Positions 1 to 6,781 of a stretch of 17,100 nucleotides of DNA are shown piece by piece (position 1 is the first letter of the stretch; each line of letters starts with the position of its first letter). Origin of the DNA: UBA8886 sp963578705 (GTDB lineage: Archaea; Thermoplasmatota; Poseidoniia; MGIII; CG-Epi1). Made by a program: the position numbers and the translations under genes. Where the stretch lies: contig CAUZDT010000024.1 in the NCBI GenBank assembly GCA_963578705.1, forward strand, positions 1 to 17,100, given 5' to 3'. The notes beneath the pieces are model-generated. The model did not search any database. It was not told where the DNA came from and was given only the letters and a program-made list of their open reading frames with translations.

Positions 1-1346
1 CCGAGTTGGAGCCGATATCGTGGCCTGGCTTCGCTGACCTCCACCCCTTCGCGCCCCCAGAGCAGGCGGTCGGCTACCGCCACCTCATCACCGACCTCGA
101 AGCGTGGTTCTGCGAAATGACCGGCTTCGCCGCTATCTCGCTCCAGCCCAACGCCGGCTCGCAGGGCGAACTGGCGGGGATGCTCGCGATTCGCGCTTAC
201 CACGCGTCGCGCGGCGAAGGCGGCCGCGACGCCTGCCTGATTCCCGCCAGCGCGCACGGCACCAACCCCGCCTCGGCGGTGATGGCCGGCATGCGCGTCG
301 TCCCAGTCGCGTGCGACGCCGACGGCAACATCGACCTCGCCGACCTCCGCGCGAAGGCAGCCGAGTGCGGTAAGGCCTTGGCGGCGCTGATGGTCACCTA
401 CCCTTCGACGCACGGCGTCTTTGAAGCGCACATCCGCGAAGTGTGCGACGTCGTCCATGCCGCGGGCGGGCAAGTGTATTTGGATGGCGCCAACCTCAAC
501 GCGATGGTCGGCCTCTGCCGGCCGGCCGAGTTCGGCGCCGACGTCTGCCACCTCAACCTGCACAAGACATTCTGTATCCCGCACGGTGGTGGCGGCCCCG
601 GCATGGGGCCCATCGGCGTCGCCGAACACCTCGTGCCGTTCCTGCCGGGCGATCCGTTACTTGACGACCCGCTCGCGAGCAACTCGCTCGCCGGCGCCGC
701 TGCTGGAGGCGCCGTCTCGGCCGCCAATTTCGGCAGCCCGCTAATCCTGCCGATAACGTGGGCGTACATCGCGATGATGGGCGCTGCCGGGCTGCGCGAA
801 GCGACGCAGATTGCCATCCTCAACGCCAATTACGTCGCGCAGCGGCTCGGCGACGCCTACCCCGTCCTTTACACCGGCGCCACCGGCCGCGTTGCGCACG
901 AGTGCATCCTCGACACGCGGCAGATGCTGGCCGACGCGGGGCTGACCGTCGACGACATCGCCAAGCGACTGATTGACTATGGCTACCACGCGCCGACGAT
1001 GAGCTTCCCGGTCCCGGGGACGCTGATGGTTGAGCCGACCGAGTCCGAGTCACGCGCCGAGCTGGACCGCTTCTGCGACGCGATGCTCGCGATTCGCGCC
1101 GAAATCGCGGCGGTCGCCGACGGCAGTCTGGCGGCCGCCGCGAGCCCGCTGCGCCATGCGCCGCACACCGCCGCCTCCGCGATTGCCGACGAGTGGGACC
1201 GTGCCTACCCGCGCGCGCAGGGTGCCTTCCCCGTCGCGTGGTTACGCGACCACAAGTACTGGCCGCCGGTCGGCCGCGTCGACCAGCCATGGGGCGACCG
1301 CAATTTGGTATGCAGCTGCCCCGACGACTGGGCGGAACAGGTTTAG
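1..1346 (+). CDS. gcvP: Glycine dehydrogenase (decarboxylating), P-protein, C-terminal half (5' truncated by window)
   Basis: This is the C-terminal PLP-binding half of the glycine cleavage system P-protein, which decarboxylates glycine and passes the aminomethyl group to the lipoyl H-protein. The reading frame is open to base 1; the TTG at 6 lies inside a conserved stretch (ELEPISWPGFADLHPF), so it is not the start and the gene begins outside the window. Visible signatures are SAHGTNPASA, VTYPSTHGVFE, YLDGANLNA and the PLP-lysine motif NLHKTFCIPHGGGGPG (Lys codon 564-566). The ending, with DKYWP-like HKYWPPVGR and GDRNLVCSCP, matches full-length bacterial/mitochondrial GcvP more than the split GcvPB of many archaea. 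Whether the N-terminal half is fused cannot be seen. A small glutaredoxin follows after 21 bp on the same strand. Confidence 0.95.
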   Translation, partial: ELEPISWPGFADLHPFAPPEQAVGYRHLITDLEAWFCEMTGFAAISLQPNAGSQGELAGMLAIRAYHASRGEGGRDACLIPASAHGTNPASAVMAGMRVVPVACDADGNIDLADLRAKAAECGKALAALMVTYPSTHGVFEAHIREVCDVVHAAGGQVYLDGANLNAMVGLCRPAEFGADVCHLNLHKTFCIPHGGGGPGMGPIGVAEHLVPFLPGDPLLDDPLASNSLAGAAAGGAVSAANFGSPLILPITWAYIAMMGAAGLREATQIAILNANYVAQRLGDAYPVLYTGATGRVAHECILDTRQMLADAGLTVDDIAKRLIDYGYHAPTMSFPVPGTLMVEPTESESRAELDRFCDAMLAIRAEIAAVADGSLAAAASPLRHAPHTAASAIADEWDRAYPRAQGAFPVAWLRDHKYWPPVGRVDQPWGDRNLVCSCPDDWAEQV

Positions 1347-1367
1347 CCGCGCCCCGGCTGCCGCGCT

Positions 1368-1607
1368 ATGACCCTGCGCATGTACGGCACCGCGTGGTGC
1401 GGCGACTGCCATCGCGCCAAGGCGTGGCTCGACGCGGCCGGCATCGCCTACGAGTACCTCGATATCGAGGGCGACGACGCGCTGCGCGACCGCGCGGTCG
1501 CGCTCAACGACGGCTTCCAGCGCGTGCCGGTACTCGAGTTCGACGACGGCAGTGTGCTGGTCGAGCCGACGAATGAGCAGTTGGCGGCGAAGTTAAAAAG
1601 TGGGTGA
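1368..1607 (+). CDS. Small glutaredoxin / NrdH-like redoxin
   Basis: A 79-residue thioredoxin-fold redox protein. The first strand is followed by the active-site motif WCGDC (Cys11 and Cys14); a later RVPVLEFDDGS segment supplies the cis-proline typical of glutaredoxins, and EPTNEQLAAKL forms the last helix. The length matches the shortest glutaredoxins (NrdH and mycoredoxin-type). The Gly-Asp pair between the cysteines differs from the common PYC and resembles mycoredoxin-like proteins, so the reductant (glutathione, another low-molecular-weight thiol, or thioredoxin reductase) cannot be told from sequence. It lies 21 bp after gcvP and is probably co-transcribed with it. The ATG at 1368 is the only start that leaves the first strand intact. 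Confidence 0.85.
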   Translation: MTLRMYGTAWCGDCHRAKAWLDAAGIAYEYLDIEGDDALRDRAVALNDGFQRVPVLEFDDGSVLVEPTNEQLAAKLKSG

Positions 1608-1629
1608 ATAAAAACGATAGCCTTTTTAT
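1608..1629 (+). terminator. AT-only hairpin with T-run after the gcvP-glutaredoxin unit
   Basis: Immediately after the glutaredoxin stop codon, ATAAAAA (1608-1614) and TTTTTAT (1623-1629) form a perfect 7-bp inverted repeat around an 8-base loop. The second arm carries a run of five T. Archaeal termination mainly needs T-runs, so this is a plausible end of the gcvP-glutaredoxin transcript; the weak A/T stem may be incidental. The next gene has its own TATA box 33 bp further on. Confidence 0.45.
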
Positions 1630-1661
1630 GGCGCAGCCTTCGTGCGCCGCCGGGCAAATGC

Positions 1662-1668
1662 TATATAA
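1662..1668 (+). promoter_or_regulatory. TATA box of the PGF-CTERM / Nudix / archaeosortase unit
   Basis: TATATAA in an otherwise GC-rich region, preceded by AAATGC. It ends 31 bp before the ATG at 1700, so transcription should start around 1690-1695, giving a leader of only a few bases (AGACAAAAC precedes the ATG). This supports 1700 as the start rather than the upstream in-frame GTG at 1604, which lies before the promoter. Confidence 0.6.
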
Positions 1669-1699
1669 CTCGATAGCACAGTCCCGACGGAGACAAAAC

Positions 1700-2578
1700 A
1701 TGTCGACACCCACCCGCGCACTGCTCATGGCCGCAATCATGCTGGGAAGCACGCTCTTTCTCATCGCCCCGCAGGCGGAGGCGCAGACGGCGGTCGTAGC
1801 ATATTCCATCAGTTTCTCCGCAGCGAACATCGAAGTCGATGTGCGCCCCGGCGCTTCAGGCGTTGGCTGTCTCGAGCTCCTGATTTCCAACGAGGGAACC
1901 GCCAACATCGACGTTGACGTTGCCATGAGCGGCGGGGGAGTCACGATTTCTCCCGGTGCGGTTTCTGTAACGCTCTCTGCGGGCGCCAGTATCCCGATCC
2001 CGGTCTGCGCCGTTGCAGCAACCCGTTCCAACTACAAGATTGTGCAGGTCACGGCGCTGGCAAGCGGCCGTGAGTCGAACACCCAGCAGGGACAGGTGAA
2101 CAAGAATGGTGGGTTCACCGTCAGTATCCAGCAGTATGCACGGCTCTCGATTCGCGCCGACCAGCCTTTCCAGAGGGTCGGTCCCGGCAAGCAGTTCCCC
2201 ATATCATTCACCGTCATCAACTACGGTAACTACGTCGACACCATCCTGCTCGAGGTGCTCAACCAGGAAGACCTGGAGGAAGCCGGTTTCATCGTCGCAC
2301 TTTCGCAACCACAGATTGAGATTGACAGTCAGGGCGAAATGGTGGTCATGATTTCCCTCCAGACCCCGCGTGGCACCGTCATCGGCTGGTTCAACGAATA
2401 CCATACCGTCATCATGAAGGCCTCGACCACGCTCGCGGGCGAGACAGAGGCGCGCTCGGTAACCTCGACCCTCTGGGTGCGCGGTGTCTTCGTCCCCGGC
2501 TTCGAGTCTGCCTTCTCGCTGCTTGCGCTCGCCTTCGTCGCGATAACGCTGTCACGGGTGAAGCGCGACGACGAGTAG
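1700..2578 (+). CDS. Secreted Ig-like protein with C-terminal PGF-CTERM sorting tail
   Basis: A 292-residue exported protein of unknown specific role. It has a signal peptide (STPTRALLMAAIMLGSTLF, then an AEAQ cleavage-like site near residue 28). The body holds probably two beta-sandwich domains of CARDB/NEW3 character, with phrases such as NEGTANIDVDV and VINYGNYVDTILLEVLN. The tail is a canonical archaeal PGF-CTERM: Pro-Gly-Phe-Glu at residue 266, a hydrophobic helix, then a basic cluster (SRVKRDDE). Such tails are known to be processed by archaeosortase A and lipid-anchored; an archaeosortase-like gene lies 475 bp downstream, with only a Nudix gene between. The start at 1700 is chosen because it places the signal peptide at the N-terminus and follows the TATA box; the longer frame from 1604 adds 32 unrelated residues. 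Confidence 0.85.
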   Translation: MSTPTRALLMAAIMLGSTLFLIAPQAEAQTAVVAYSISFSAANIEVDVRPGASGVGCLELLISNEGTANIDVDVAMSGGGVTISPGAVSVTLSAGASIPIPVCAVAATRSNYKIVQVTALASGRESNTQQGQVNKNGGFTVSIQQYARLSIRADQPFQRVGPGKQFPISFTVINYGNYVDTILLEVLNQEDLEEAGFIVALSQPQIEIDSQGEMVVMISLQTPRGTVIGWFNEYHTVIMKASTTLAGETEARSVTSTLWVRGVFVPGFESAFSLLALAFVAITLSRVKRDDE

Positions 2579-2604
2579 GCGTCCCGGACGCGCAGCCAGC
2601 TGCG

Positions 2605-3027
2605 ATGGGCCACGACACGGAAACCAGCGAGTTCGCCTGCGGCTTCATCCTGCTGCGCGGCGACCGTACACTGTTGCTGCGCCATGCGGAAGGCCACTGG
2701 GCACCGCCCAAGGGGCGCGTCGAGCCGGGCGAAACCGAAATCGAGGCGGCACTGCGCGAGCTGGCGGAGGAGACTGGCCTGACGGGGGTGCGAATTATCG
2801 ACGGTTTCCGCCACGAAACCAGCTACCTCAAGCGATGCGACGGTGAAGAAATTCCGAAGCGCGTGCTCTTCTTCCTCGCTGAATCCCCGTCAGGCGACGT
2901 GCAGCTGAGCGACGAGCACACCGCTTCGGTGTGGCTGGCGTGGGACGCGGCGCTCGACCGCGCGACGCACGCCGGAACGCGCGAAGCGCTGGCGGCAGCG
3001 CGCAAGTTCCGGCGACAGCAGCTTTAA
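2605..3027 (+). CDS. Nudix hydrolase, Ap4A-hydrolase-like
   Basis: A 140-residue cytosolic Nudix hydrolase. The Nudix box spans residues 37-59: Gly37, Glu43, then Arg51-Glu52 and Glu55-Glu56 with Gly58, fitting GX5EX7REUXEEXGU, so the Mg-binding residues are intact. The N-terminal strand CGFILLRGDRTLLLR followed by HWAPPKG resembles diadenosine tetraphosphate hydrolases (NUDT2-like) more than MutT or ADP-ribose pyrophosphatases; the substrate is an inference. The start is an ATG 26 bp after the PGF-CTERM gene. It is followed after 25 bp by the archaeosortase-like gene and is probably in one transcript with both neighbours. No reason for linkage to sorting is visible. Confidence 0.88.
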   Translation: MGHDTETSEFACGFILLRGDRTLLLRHAEGHWAPPKGRVEPGETEIEAALRELAEETGLTGVRIIDGFRHETSYLKRCDGEEIPKRVLFFLAESPSGDVQLSDEHTASVWLAWDAALDRATHAGTREALAAARKFRRQQL

Positions 3028-3052
3028 TGTCCCCGACGAACGCAGGGGGCGC

Positions 3053-3859
3053 GTGCAGCCATTGAACCGCCGTGAGCAGATGCAGGCCCTGCTGGCCACC
3101 ACCATGATGGCGCTGCTCGGCTTCGCGCTCTACCACGGTGGAAGCGCGGCGCTGGTCGCGCTCGCTGGCGCCGCGGGCGCCGGCTGGCTGGCGTTCGGCA
3201 ACCCCCGCACGGCGACCACCTCGCAGGCGCTGCTCGAGCGCATCAGCGGGATCGCGGGCCACGAGCTCGACCGCGCCGAGAACTGGCTCTGCGCACAGGT
3301 TGGCGCCGAAAAGCGGGGCGACCGCACTATCGTCGGTGTCGCGTTCAACTTCGCGCTGGTGATGGCGGTGGTGCTGCCGGCCGACTTGCTGTTCCAGCAC
3401 ATGACAAGCGCCGAGAACTCGCTGCTGCTCTACCAGCGCTTCCTGACGTGGTTCGTCTGGGCGGTCGAGAGCGCATTCGGCGTCGCGGTATCGATTGGAG
3501 GCAGCAATGGGACGCTGCTGCTCTACGACGACATAATTGACCTGGAAATCGTGAGCGCCTGTACCGGCCTGCACGAAACCCTCTTTCTCGGGCTGCTGAT
3601 TCTTTGCTTCCGCGGCGTGCAGCCAATGGTGCGCGTGCGCTGGGCCGCGTATGCCGCCATCTTCATCTTCTTCGAAAACGCGCTGCGCATCATCACCGCC
3701 TACCCGCTCATCATGCAGTACGGCTTCGCGACCTGGGACAAAGTGCATTATTTCTGGTGGCAGACCGGGCAGTATGCGCTCATCATGGCGCTTTTCATGC
3801 TCTGGGTAATGACGATTGGCGGCCGGCCTGAAAATCGCAGCCGCGCCCGCCCGACCTAG
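3053..3859 (+). CDS. Archaeosortase/exosortase family transpeptidase-like membrane protein
   Basis: A 268-residue polytopic membrane protein with about seven hydrophobic helices and a charged loop near residues 50-90. The exosortase/archaeosortase signatures are present: Cys170 in SACTGL at the start of a helix, Arg212 in ENALRI in the next helix, and His232 (DKVHYFWW) as the possible third catalytic residue. Cys170 and Arg212 lie close to the positions reported as essential in haloarchaeal ArtA (Cys173, Arg214). The family cleaves C-terminal tripartite tails and couples the protein to a membrane anchor. Three PGF-CTERM proteins in this window are natural candidate substrates. The GTG start at 3053 follows a G-rich CAGGGGGC stretch; an internal ATG at residue 10 is an alternative. 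The stop shares three bases with the convergent ribA stop (CTAG). The exact subfamily is not certain. Confidence 0.8.
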   Translation: MQPLNRREQMQALLATTMMALLGFALYHGGSAALVALAGAAGAGWLAFGNPRTATTSQALLERISGIAGHELDRAENWLCAQVGAEKRGDRTIVGVAFNFALVMAVVLPADLLFQHMTSAENSLLLYQRFLTWFVWAVESAFGVAVSIGGSNGTLLLYDDIIDLEIVSACTGLHETLFLGLLILCFRGVQPMVRVRWAAYAAIFIFFENALRIITAYPLIMQYGFATWDKVHYFWWQTGQYALIMALFMLWVMTIGGRPENRSRARPT

Positions 3860-4446
3860 TCCAGCAGGTGCCCCATCTTGCCTGCCTTCGTGCGCAGGTA
3901 GTCGCGGTTCTCCGCCTTTGGCGCCACGGAGTGCGGCTCGCGCCGCACCGTCAGGCCCGCCTCGCGCAGCGCGGCAACCTTGGCGGGGTTGTTAGTCAGC
4001 AGCGCCACGCGGTTCACGCCGAGGCATTTCAGGATGGCGACGCCGTCGCCGTACTGCCGCATTTCGCCGCTGAACCCCAGCTCCTCGTTAGCCTCGACCG
4101 TGTCGAGCCCCTCGTCCTGCAGGTTGTAGGCGTGGAGCTTGTTGACAAGCCCGATGCCGCGCCCCTCCTGCCGCAGGTAGATGATGACGCCGCTGCCCGC
4201 CTCGGCAATGCGTTCCATCGCCAGGTCGAGCTGCTCGCCGCAGTCACAGCGGTCGGAGTGGAACACGTCGCCCGTCAGGCATTCTGAATGGATGCGCACC
4301 ACCACTTCGCCCGCCATGTCGCCCAGCGCCAGCGCGATATGCTCGCGGTTGGTCGTCTCGCCCGGAAAGGCGAGAATGCGGAACTCACCGAAGAGGGTTG
4401 GCAGCCGCGCTGCCGCCAGTGCATCGTCCTCGCACGGCTTCGCCAT
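3856..4446 (-). CDS. ribA: GTP cyclohydrolase II, bacterial type
   Basis: A 196-residue enzyme opening GTP to 2,5-diamino-6-ribosylamino-pyrimidinone phosphate, the first committed step of riboflavin synthesis. The zinc ligands Cys56, Cys67 and Cys69 are present in HSECLTGDVFHSDRCDCG, followed by the GTP-binding YLRQEGRGIGL, NLQDEGLDTVEAN, LLTNNPAK and the C-terminal KAGKMGHLL. Length and motifs match stand-alone E. coli RibA closely; no DHBP synthase domain is fused. Many archaea use the unrelated GTP cyclohydrolase III, so a RibA is informative about lineage or transfer. It lies 27 bp after the TusA-like gene at the end of the suf operon. An AT-rich stretch (4467-4476) just upstream might give it its own promoter, but this is weak. 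Confidence 0.95.
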   Translation of the reverse strand: MAKPCEDDALAAARLPTLFGEFRILAFPGETTNREHIALALGDMAGEVVVRIHSECLTGDVFHSDRCDCGEQLDLAMERIAEAGSGVIIYLRQEGRGIGLVNKLHAYNLQDEGLDTVEANEELGFSGEMRQYGDGVAILKCLGVNRVALLTNNPAKVAALREAGLTVRREPHSVAPKAENRDYLRTKAGKMGHLLD

Positions 4447-4473
4447 CCCCGCGCCACCCAGCGGCCGGTTTTA

Positions 4474-4674
4474 TTACTTGCTCACGACGAGCAGCTTGCG
4501 CCCGTCTTCTTCGCTATCGGAAACCAGCGTGTACTTGCGCCGCTGGATTACCGTCAGGATGTCACGCTTTGCGTCATCTTCATCCCACTGCACCTGCAAT
4601 TCTTCGCCGGCCGACAGCGGCATCAGCGCGCGCAGTAGCGTCATTACCGCCTGTGTGCATTGCAATCCACGCAC
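4474..4674 (-). CDS. Divergent TusA/SirA-like sulfur-carrier protein
   Basis: A small protein resembling TusA-family sulfur carriers: RGLQC near the N-terminus, hydrophobic helix AVMTLLRAL, GEELQVQWDEDDAKRDI, and a final strand KLLVVSK. The cysteine that would carry persulfide (residue 6 from this GTG) is kept, but the usual CPxP is CTQA, so both prolines are missing. The GTG at 4674 would remove the first beta strand; the frame stays open upstream and encodes LKEVDVRGLQC, with a CTG codon at 4689 preceded by a G-rich GGTGGGGG stretch 7 bp away. Translation may therefore start at that CTG. It follows the A-type carrier gene inside the suf operon, where a sulfur-relay role would fit. Family assignment comes from motif and length only. 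Confidence 0.6.
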   Translation of the reverse strand: MRGLQCTQAVMTLLRALMPLSAGEELQVQWDEDDAKRDILTVIQRRKYTLVSDSEEDGRKLLVVSK

Positions 4675-4710
4675 GTCAACTTCTTTCAGGTTATCGCCCC
4701 CACCAGGTCA

Positions 4711-5124
4711 TCAGCAGGAGAAACTCGACCCGCAGCCGCAGCTTTCGTTGGCGTTCGGGTTCTCGACCTTGAAGCCCGAGCCGTTCACTGACTGGACGTA
4801 GTCAACCTGCATCCCTGCTATAAACGGCAGGTCCTGCCGCCCGACGACCAGCCGGATGCCGCCCGACTCGAATTCCTCATCGCCTAGCTGCTCCTCGGAA
4901 TCCAGGCTCAGCCCGTACTGCATCCCGGCGCAACCGCCCGGAAGGACCGCGATACGCAGTGCCATGTCAGACTTGCCTTGCGCTTCCATCGAGCGCTGCA
5001 GTTCGGCGGCGGCTGCCTCAGTCACGGTAATCGGCGCTTTGTCCGCTGTGAGCGCGGCTTCGGAGCTGGTGGCCATGTCTGGTCCGTGATTACCTGTGGC
5101 AGTATTAGAACTTGCGCTGCTCAT
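4711..5124 (-). CDS. A-type Fe-S carrier (SufA/ErpA/IscA family)
   Basis: A 137-residue A-type iron-sulfur carrier, thought to accept clusters from the SUF scaffold and hand them to apo-enzymes. The three conserved cysteines are Cys65 (GGCAGMQYG) and Cys129/Cys131 (SCGCGSSF); an extra cysteine ends the chain. The start ATG at 5124 overlaps the sufU stop as ATGA, the pattern used throughout this operon. It leaves a polar Ser/Ala/Asn-rich N-terminal extension of about 30 residues before the core domain (PITVTEAAAAEL); an internal ATG at residue 17 is an alternative. A second A-type carrier is encoded at 10690, across the divergent promoter. Which of SufA, ErpA or IscA it corresponds to cannot be settled here. 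Confidence 0.92.
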   Translation of the reverse strand: MSSASSNTATGNHGPDMATSSEAALTADKAPITVTEAAAAELQRSMEAQGKSDMALRIAVLPGGCAGMQYGLSLDSEEQLGDEEFESGGIRLVVGRQDLPFIAGMQVDYVQSVNGSGFKVENPNANESCGCGSSFSC

Positions 5125-5558
5125 TCGGTCGTTGCCCCCTGCTTGCCGTGGAGCGCGGCTCGCAGCGTGTGCCACGCCAGCGTGGCGCACTTCACCCGCG
5201 TCGGGTAGTCGCGAATCCCGCCAAAGGCCCCAAGCTTGCCCATCTCCCCGGCCGGCGGTCCGTCGCCGGTCGCGAGCGCGTGGAACTTCGCGAACAGCGC
5301 TTCCAGCTCGCCCTCGTCGAGCCCTTTCACGGCGTCAGTCATCAGGCTCGCCGACGCGGTCGAAATGGCGCAGCCACTGCCATCAAAGGCGACCTCGGCG
5401 ACCCTCCCCTCGGCGAGCCGCAGCTCGAGCGTGAGTTGGTCGCCGCAGAGCGGATTGTGCCCCGTCGCCGAGTGGGTTGGCGCCTCCAGCGCGCCGCAGT
5501 TGCGCGGGCTGCGATTGTGGTCCAGGATGAGCTCTTGGTAAAGCTCCGAAAGGCTCAT
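5121..5558 (-). CDS. sufU: SufU-type Fe-S scaffold / zinc-dependent sulfur acceptor
   Basis: A 145-residue member of the U-type family. Cys38 with Asp40 (NPLCGD), Cys63 (GSGCAIS) and Cys124 (RVKCATLAW) correspond to the metal ligands of Bacillus SufU. The stretch between the second and third cysteines is longer than in IscU, as is typical for SufU. In SufU systems the protein receives persulfide from SufS and passes it to SufBCD. Its ATG (5558-5556) overlaps the sufS stop as ATGA, and its own stop overlaps the next gene in the same way, so translation is probably coupled to sufS, its biochemical partner. Conserved N-terminal LYQELILDHNRSPRN supports the start. Confidence 0.93.
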   Translation of the reverse strand: MSLSELYQELILDHNRSPRNCGALEAPTHSATGHNPLCGDQLTLELRLAEGRVAEVAFDGSGCAISTASASLMTDAVKGLDEGELEALFAKFHALATGDGPPAGEMGKLGAFGGIRDYPTRVKCATLAWHTLRAALHGKQGATTE

Positions 5559-6781
5559 GCGAAGAGCTCCTGCGCCTCGCGCAGCGCTGTGCAGAGCGGT
5601 TCGATTTCTGCACGATAATTATATAAACCAAAAGAAGCGCGCACGGTCGCTGGTACGCCGTAAAATGCCATCACCGGCTGCGCGCAGTGGTGGCCGGTGC
5701 GCACCGCGACACCGTTGCGGTCGAGTACCGTGCCGATGTCGTGCGGATGCACCCCCTCGACCACGAACGAGAGCACGCTCGCCTTCTTCGCGGCGGTGCC
5801 GATGAGCCGCACGCCATCGATGGCCGCGACCGCGTCGGTCGCGGCCGCCAGCAGCTCCCGCTCGTGCGCGGCAATTGCCTTGAGCCCGATCTCCGTCAGG
5901 TATTCGACCGCTGCGCCCAGCCCGATGGCGCCGGCAATGTGCGGCGTCCCTGCCTCGAACCGCAGCGGTGGCGGCGCGAACTCGGTCTTCTCGAACGTAA
6001 CGGAGCGAATCATGTCGCCGCCCCCCTGCCATGGGGCCATTTCCTCCAGATGCGCCGAACGGCCCCAGAGCACACCGATTCCCGTGGGTCCGTAGAGTTT
6101 GTGGCCCGAGAGTGCGTAGAAGTCGACGCCGAGCTTTGCGACGTCAACCGGCAGGTGCTGGACCGCCTGTGCGCCGTCGACCAGCACCGGAACTCCGTGC
6201 GCGTGCGCCATCTCGGCGATTTGCGCGACCGGGTTGACGGTGCCCAAGGCATTTGAGATGTGCGTCAGCGCCAGCAGTTTTGTCCGCGGTGTCAGCAGTG
6301 CCTCGAGCTCATCGAGCAGCAGCTCACCCGCCTGTGACATCGGCGCGACGCGTAGCTTTGCGCCGGTGGCTTCGCACGCCAGCTGCCACGGGACGATGTT
6401 GGCGTGGTGCTCCATTGCCGTAATCAGCACTTCGTCGCCCGGTTGCAGCCGCGGCCGCAGAAAGGCGTTCGCAACGAGATTGATGCCCTCGGTCGCGCCG
6501 CGCACGAAGACTATTTCGTCCGTTTCGACGCTCAGAAATTGTGCAATCCTGGCGCGCGCGCCCTCGTAGGAATCGGTCGCGCGCTGGCTCAGCGTGTGGA
6601 CGCCGCGGTGGACGTTGGAGTTGTCGCGGCGGTGGAACTGGTCGAGCGCGTCGAGCACCGCCCGGGGCTTGTGCGTCGTCGCGGCGTTGTCAAGATAGAC
6701 CAGCGGCTTGCCGTGGATTTCCTGCTGAAGCGCCGGGAAGTCAGCGCGCAGTGCCACGCTGTCGAGCGGCGCTGCGCTCAC
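5555..6781 (-). CDS. sufS: Cysteine desulfurase, SufS type (group II)
   Basis: A 408-residue PLP enzyme converting cysteine to alanine while loading persulfide for Fe-S assembly. The N-terminal LRADFPAL and VYLDNAATTHKP, HHANIVPWQ, DGAQAVQH, the PLP lysine Lys228 in LSGHKLYGPTG, and the active-site Cys366 in RTGHHCAQP are all present. The RTGHHCAQP context marks the SufS/CsdA group rather than IscS. The start is taken as GTG 6781-6779, which overlaps the sufD stop as GTGA; the same frame extends to 6988, but that part is antisense-free shadow of the sufD C-terminus with arginine-rich composition. Length matches E. coli SufS (406). It lies between sufD and sufU in one operon. Confidence 0.96.
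   Translation of the reverse strand: MSAAPLDSVALRADFPALQQEIHGKPLVYLDNAATTHKPRAVLDALDQFHRRDNSNVHRGVHTLSQRATDSYEGARARIAQFLSVETDEIVFVRGATEGINLVANAFLRPRLQPGDEVLITAMEHHANIVPWQLACEATGAKLRVAPMSQAGELLLDELEALLTPRTKLLALTHISNALGTVNPVAQIAEMAHAHGVPVLVDGAQAVQHLPVDVAKLGVDFYALSGHKLYGPTGIGVLWGRSAHLEEMAPWQGGGDMIRSVTFEKTEFAPPPLRFEAGTPHIAGAIGLGAAVEYLTEIGLKAIAAHERELLAAATDAVAAIDGVRLIGTAAKKASVLSFVVEGVHPHDIGTVLDRNGVAVRTGHHCAQPVMAFYGVPATVRASFGLYNYRAEIEPLCTALREAQELFA

Noticed and set aside
1604..1699. Upstream GTG start for the secreted protein
   Set aside because: It lies before the TATA box and would put 32 hydrophilic residues in front of the signal peptide.
2828..3748. 306-residue minus-strand frame opposite the Nudix and archaeosortase genes
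   Set aside because: Low-complexity Arg/Gln/His-rich translation without motifs; the plus strand encodes two recognisable families over the same bases.
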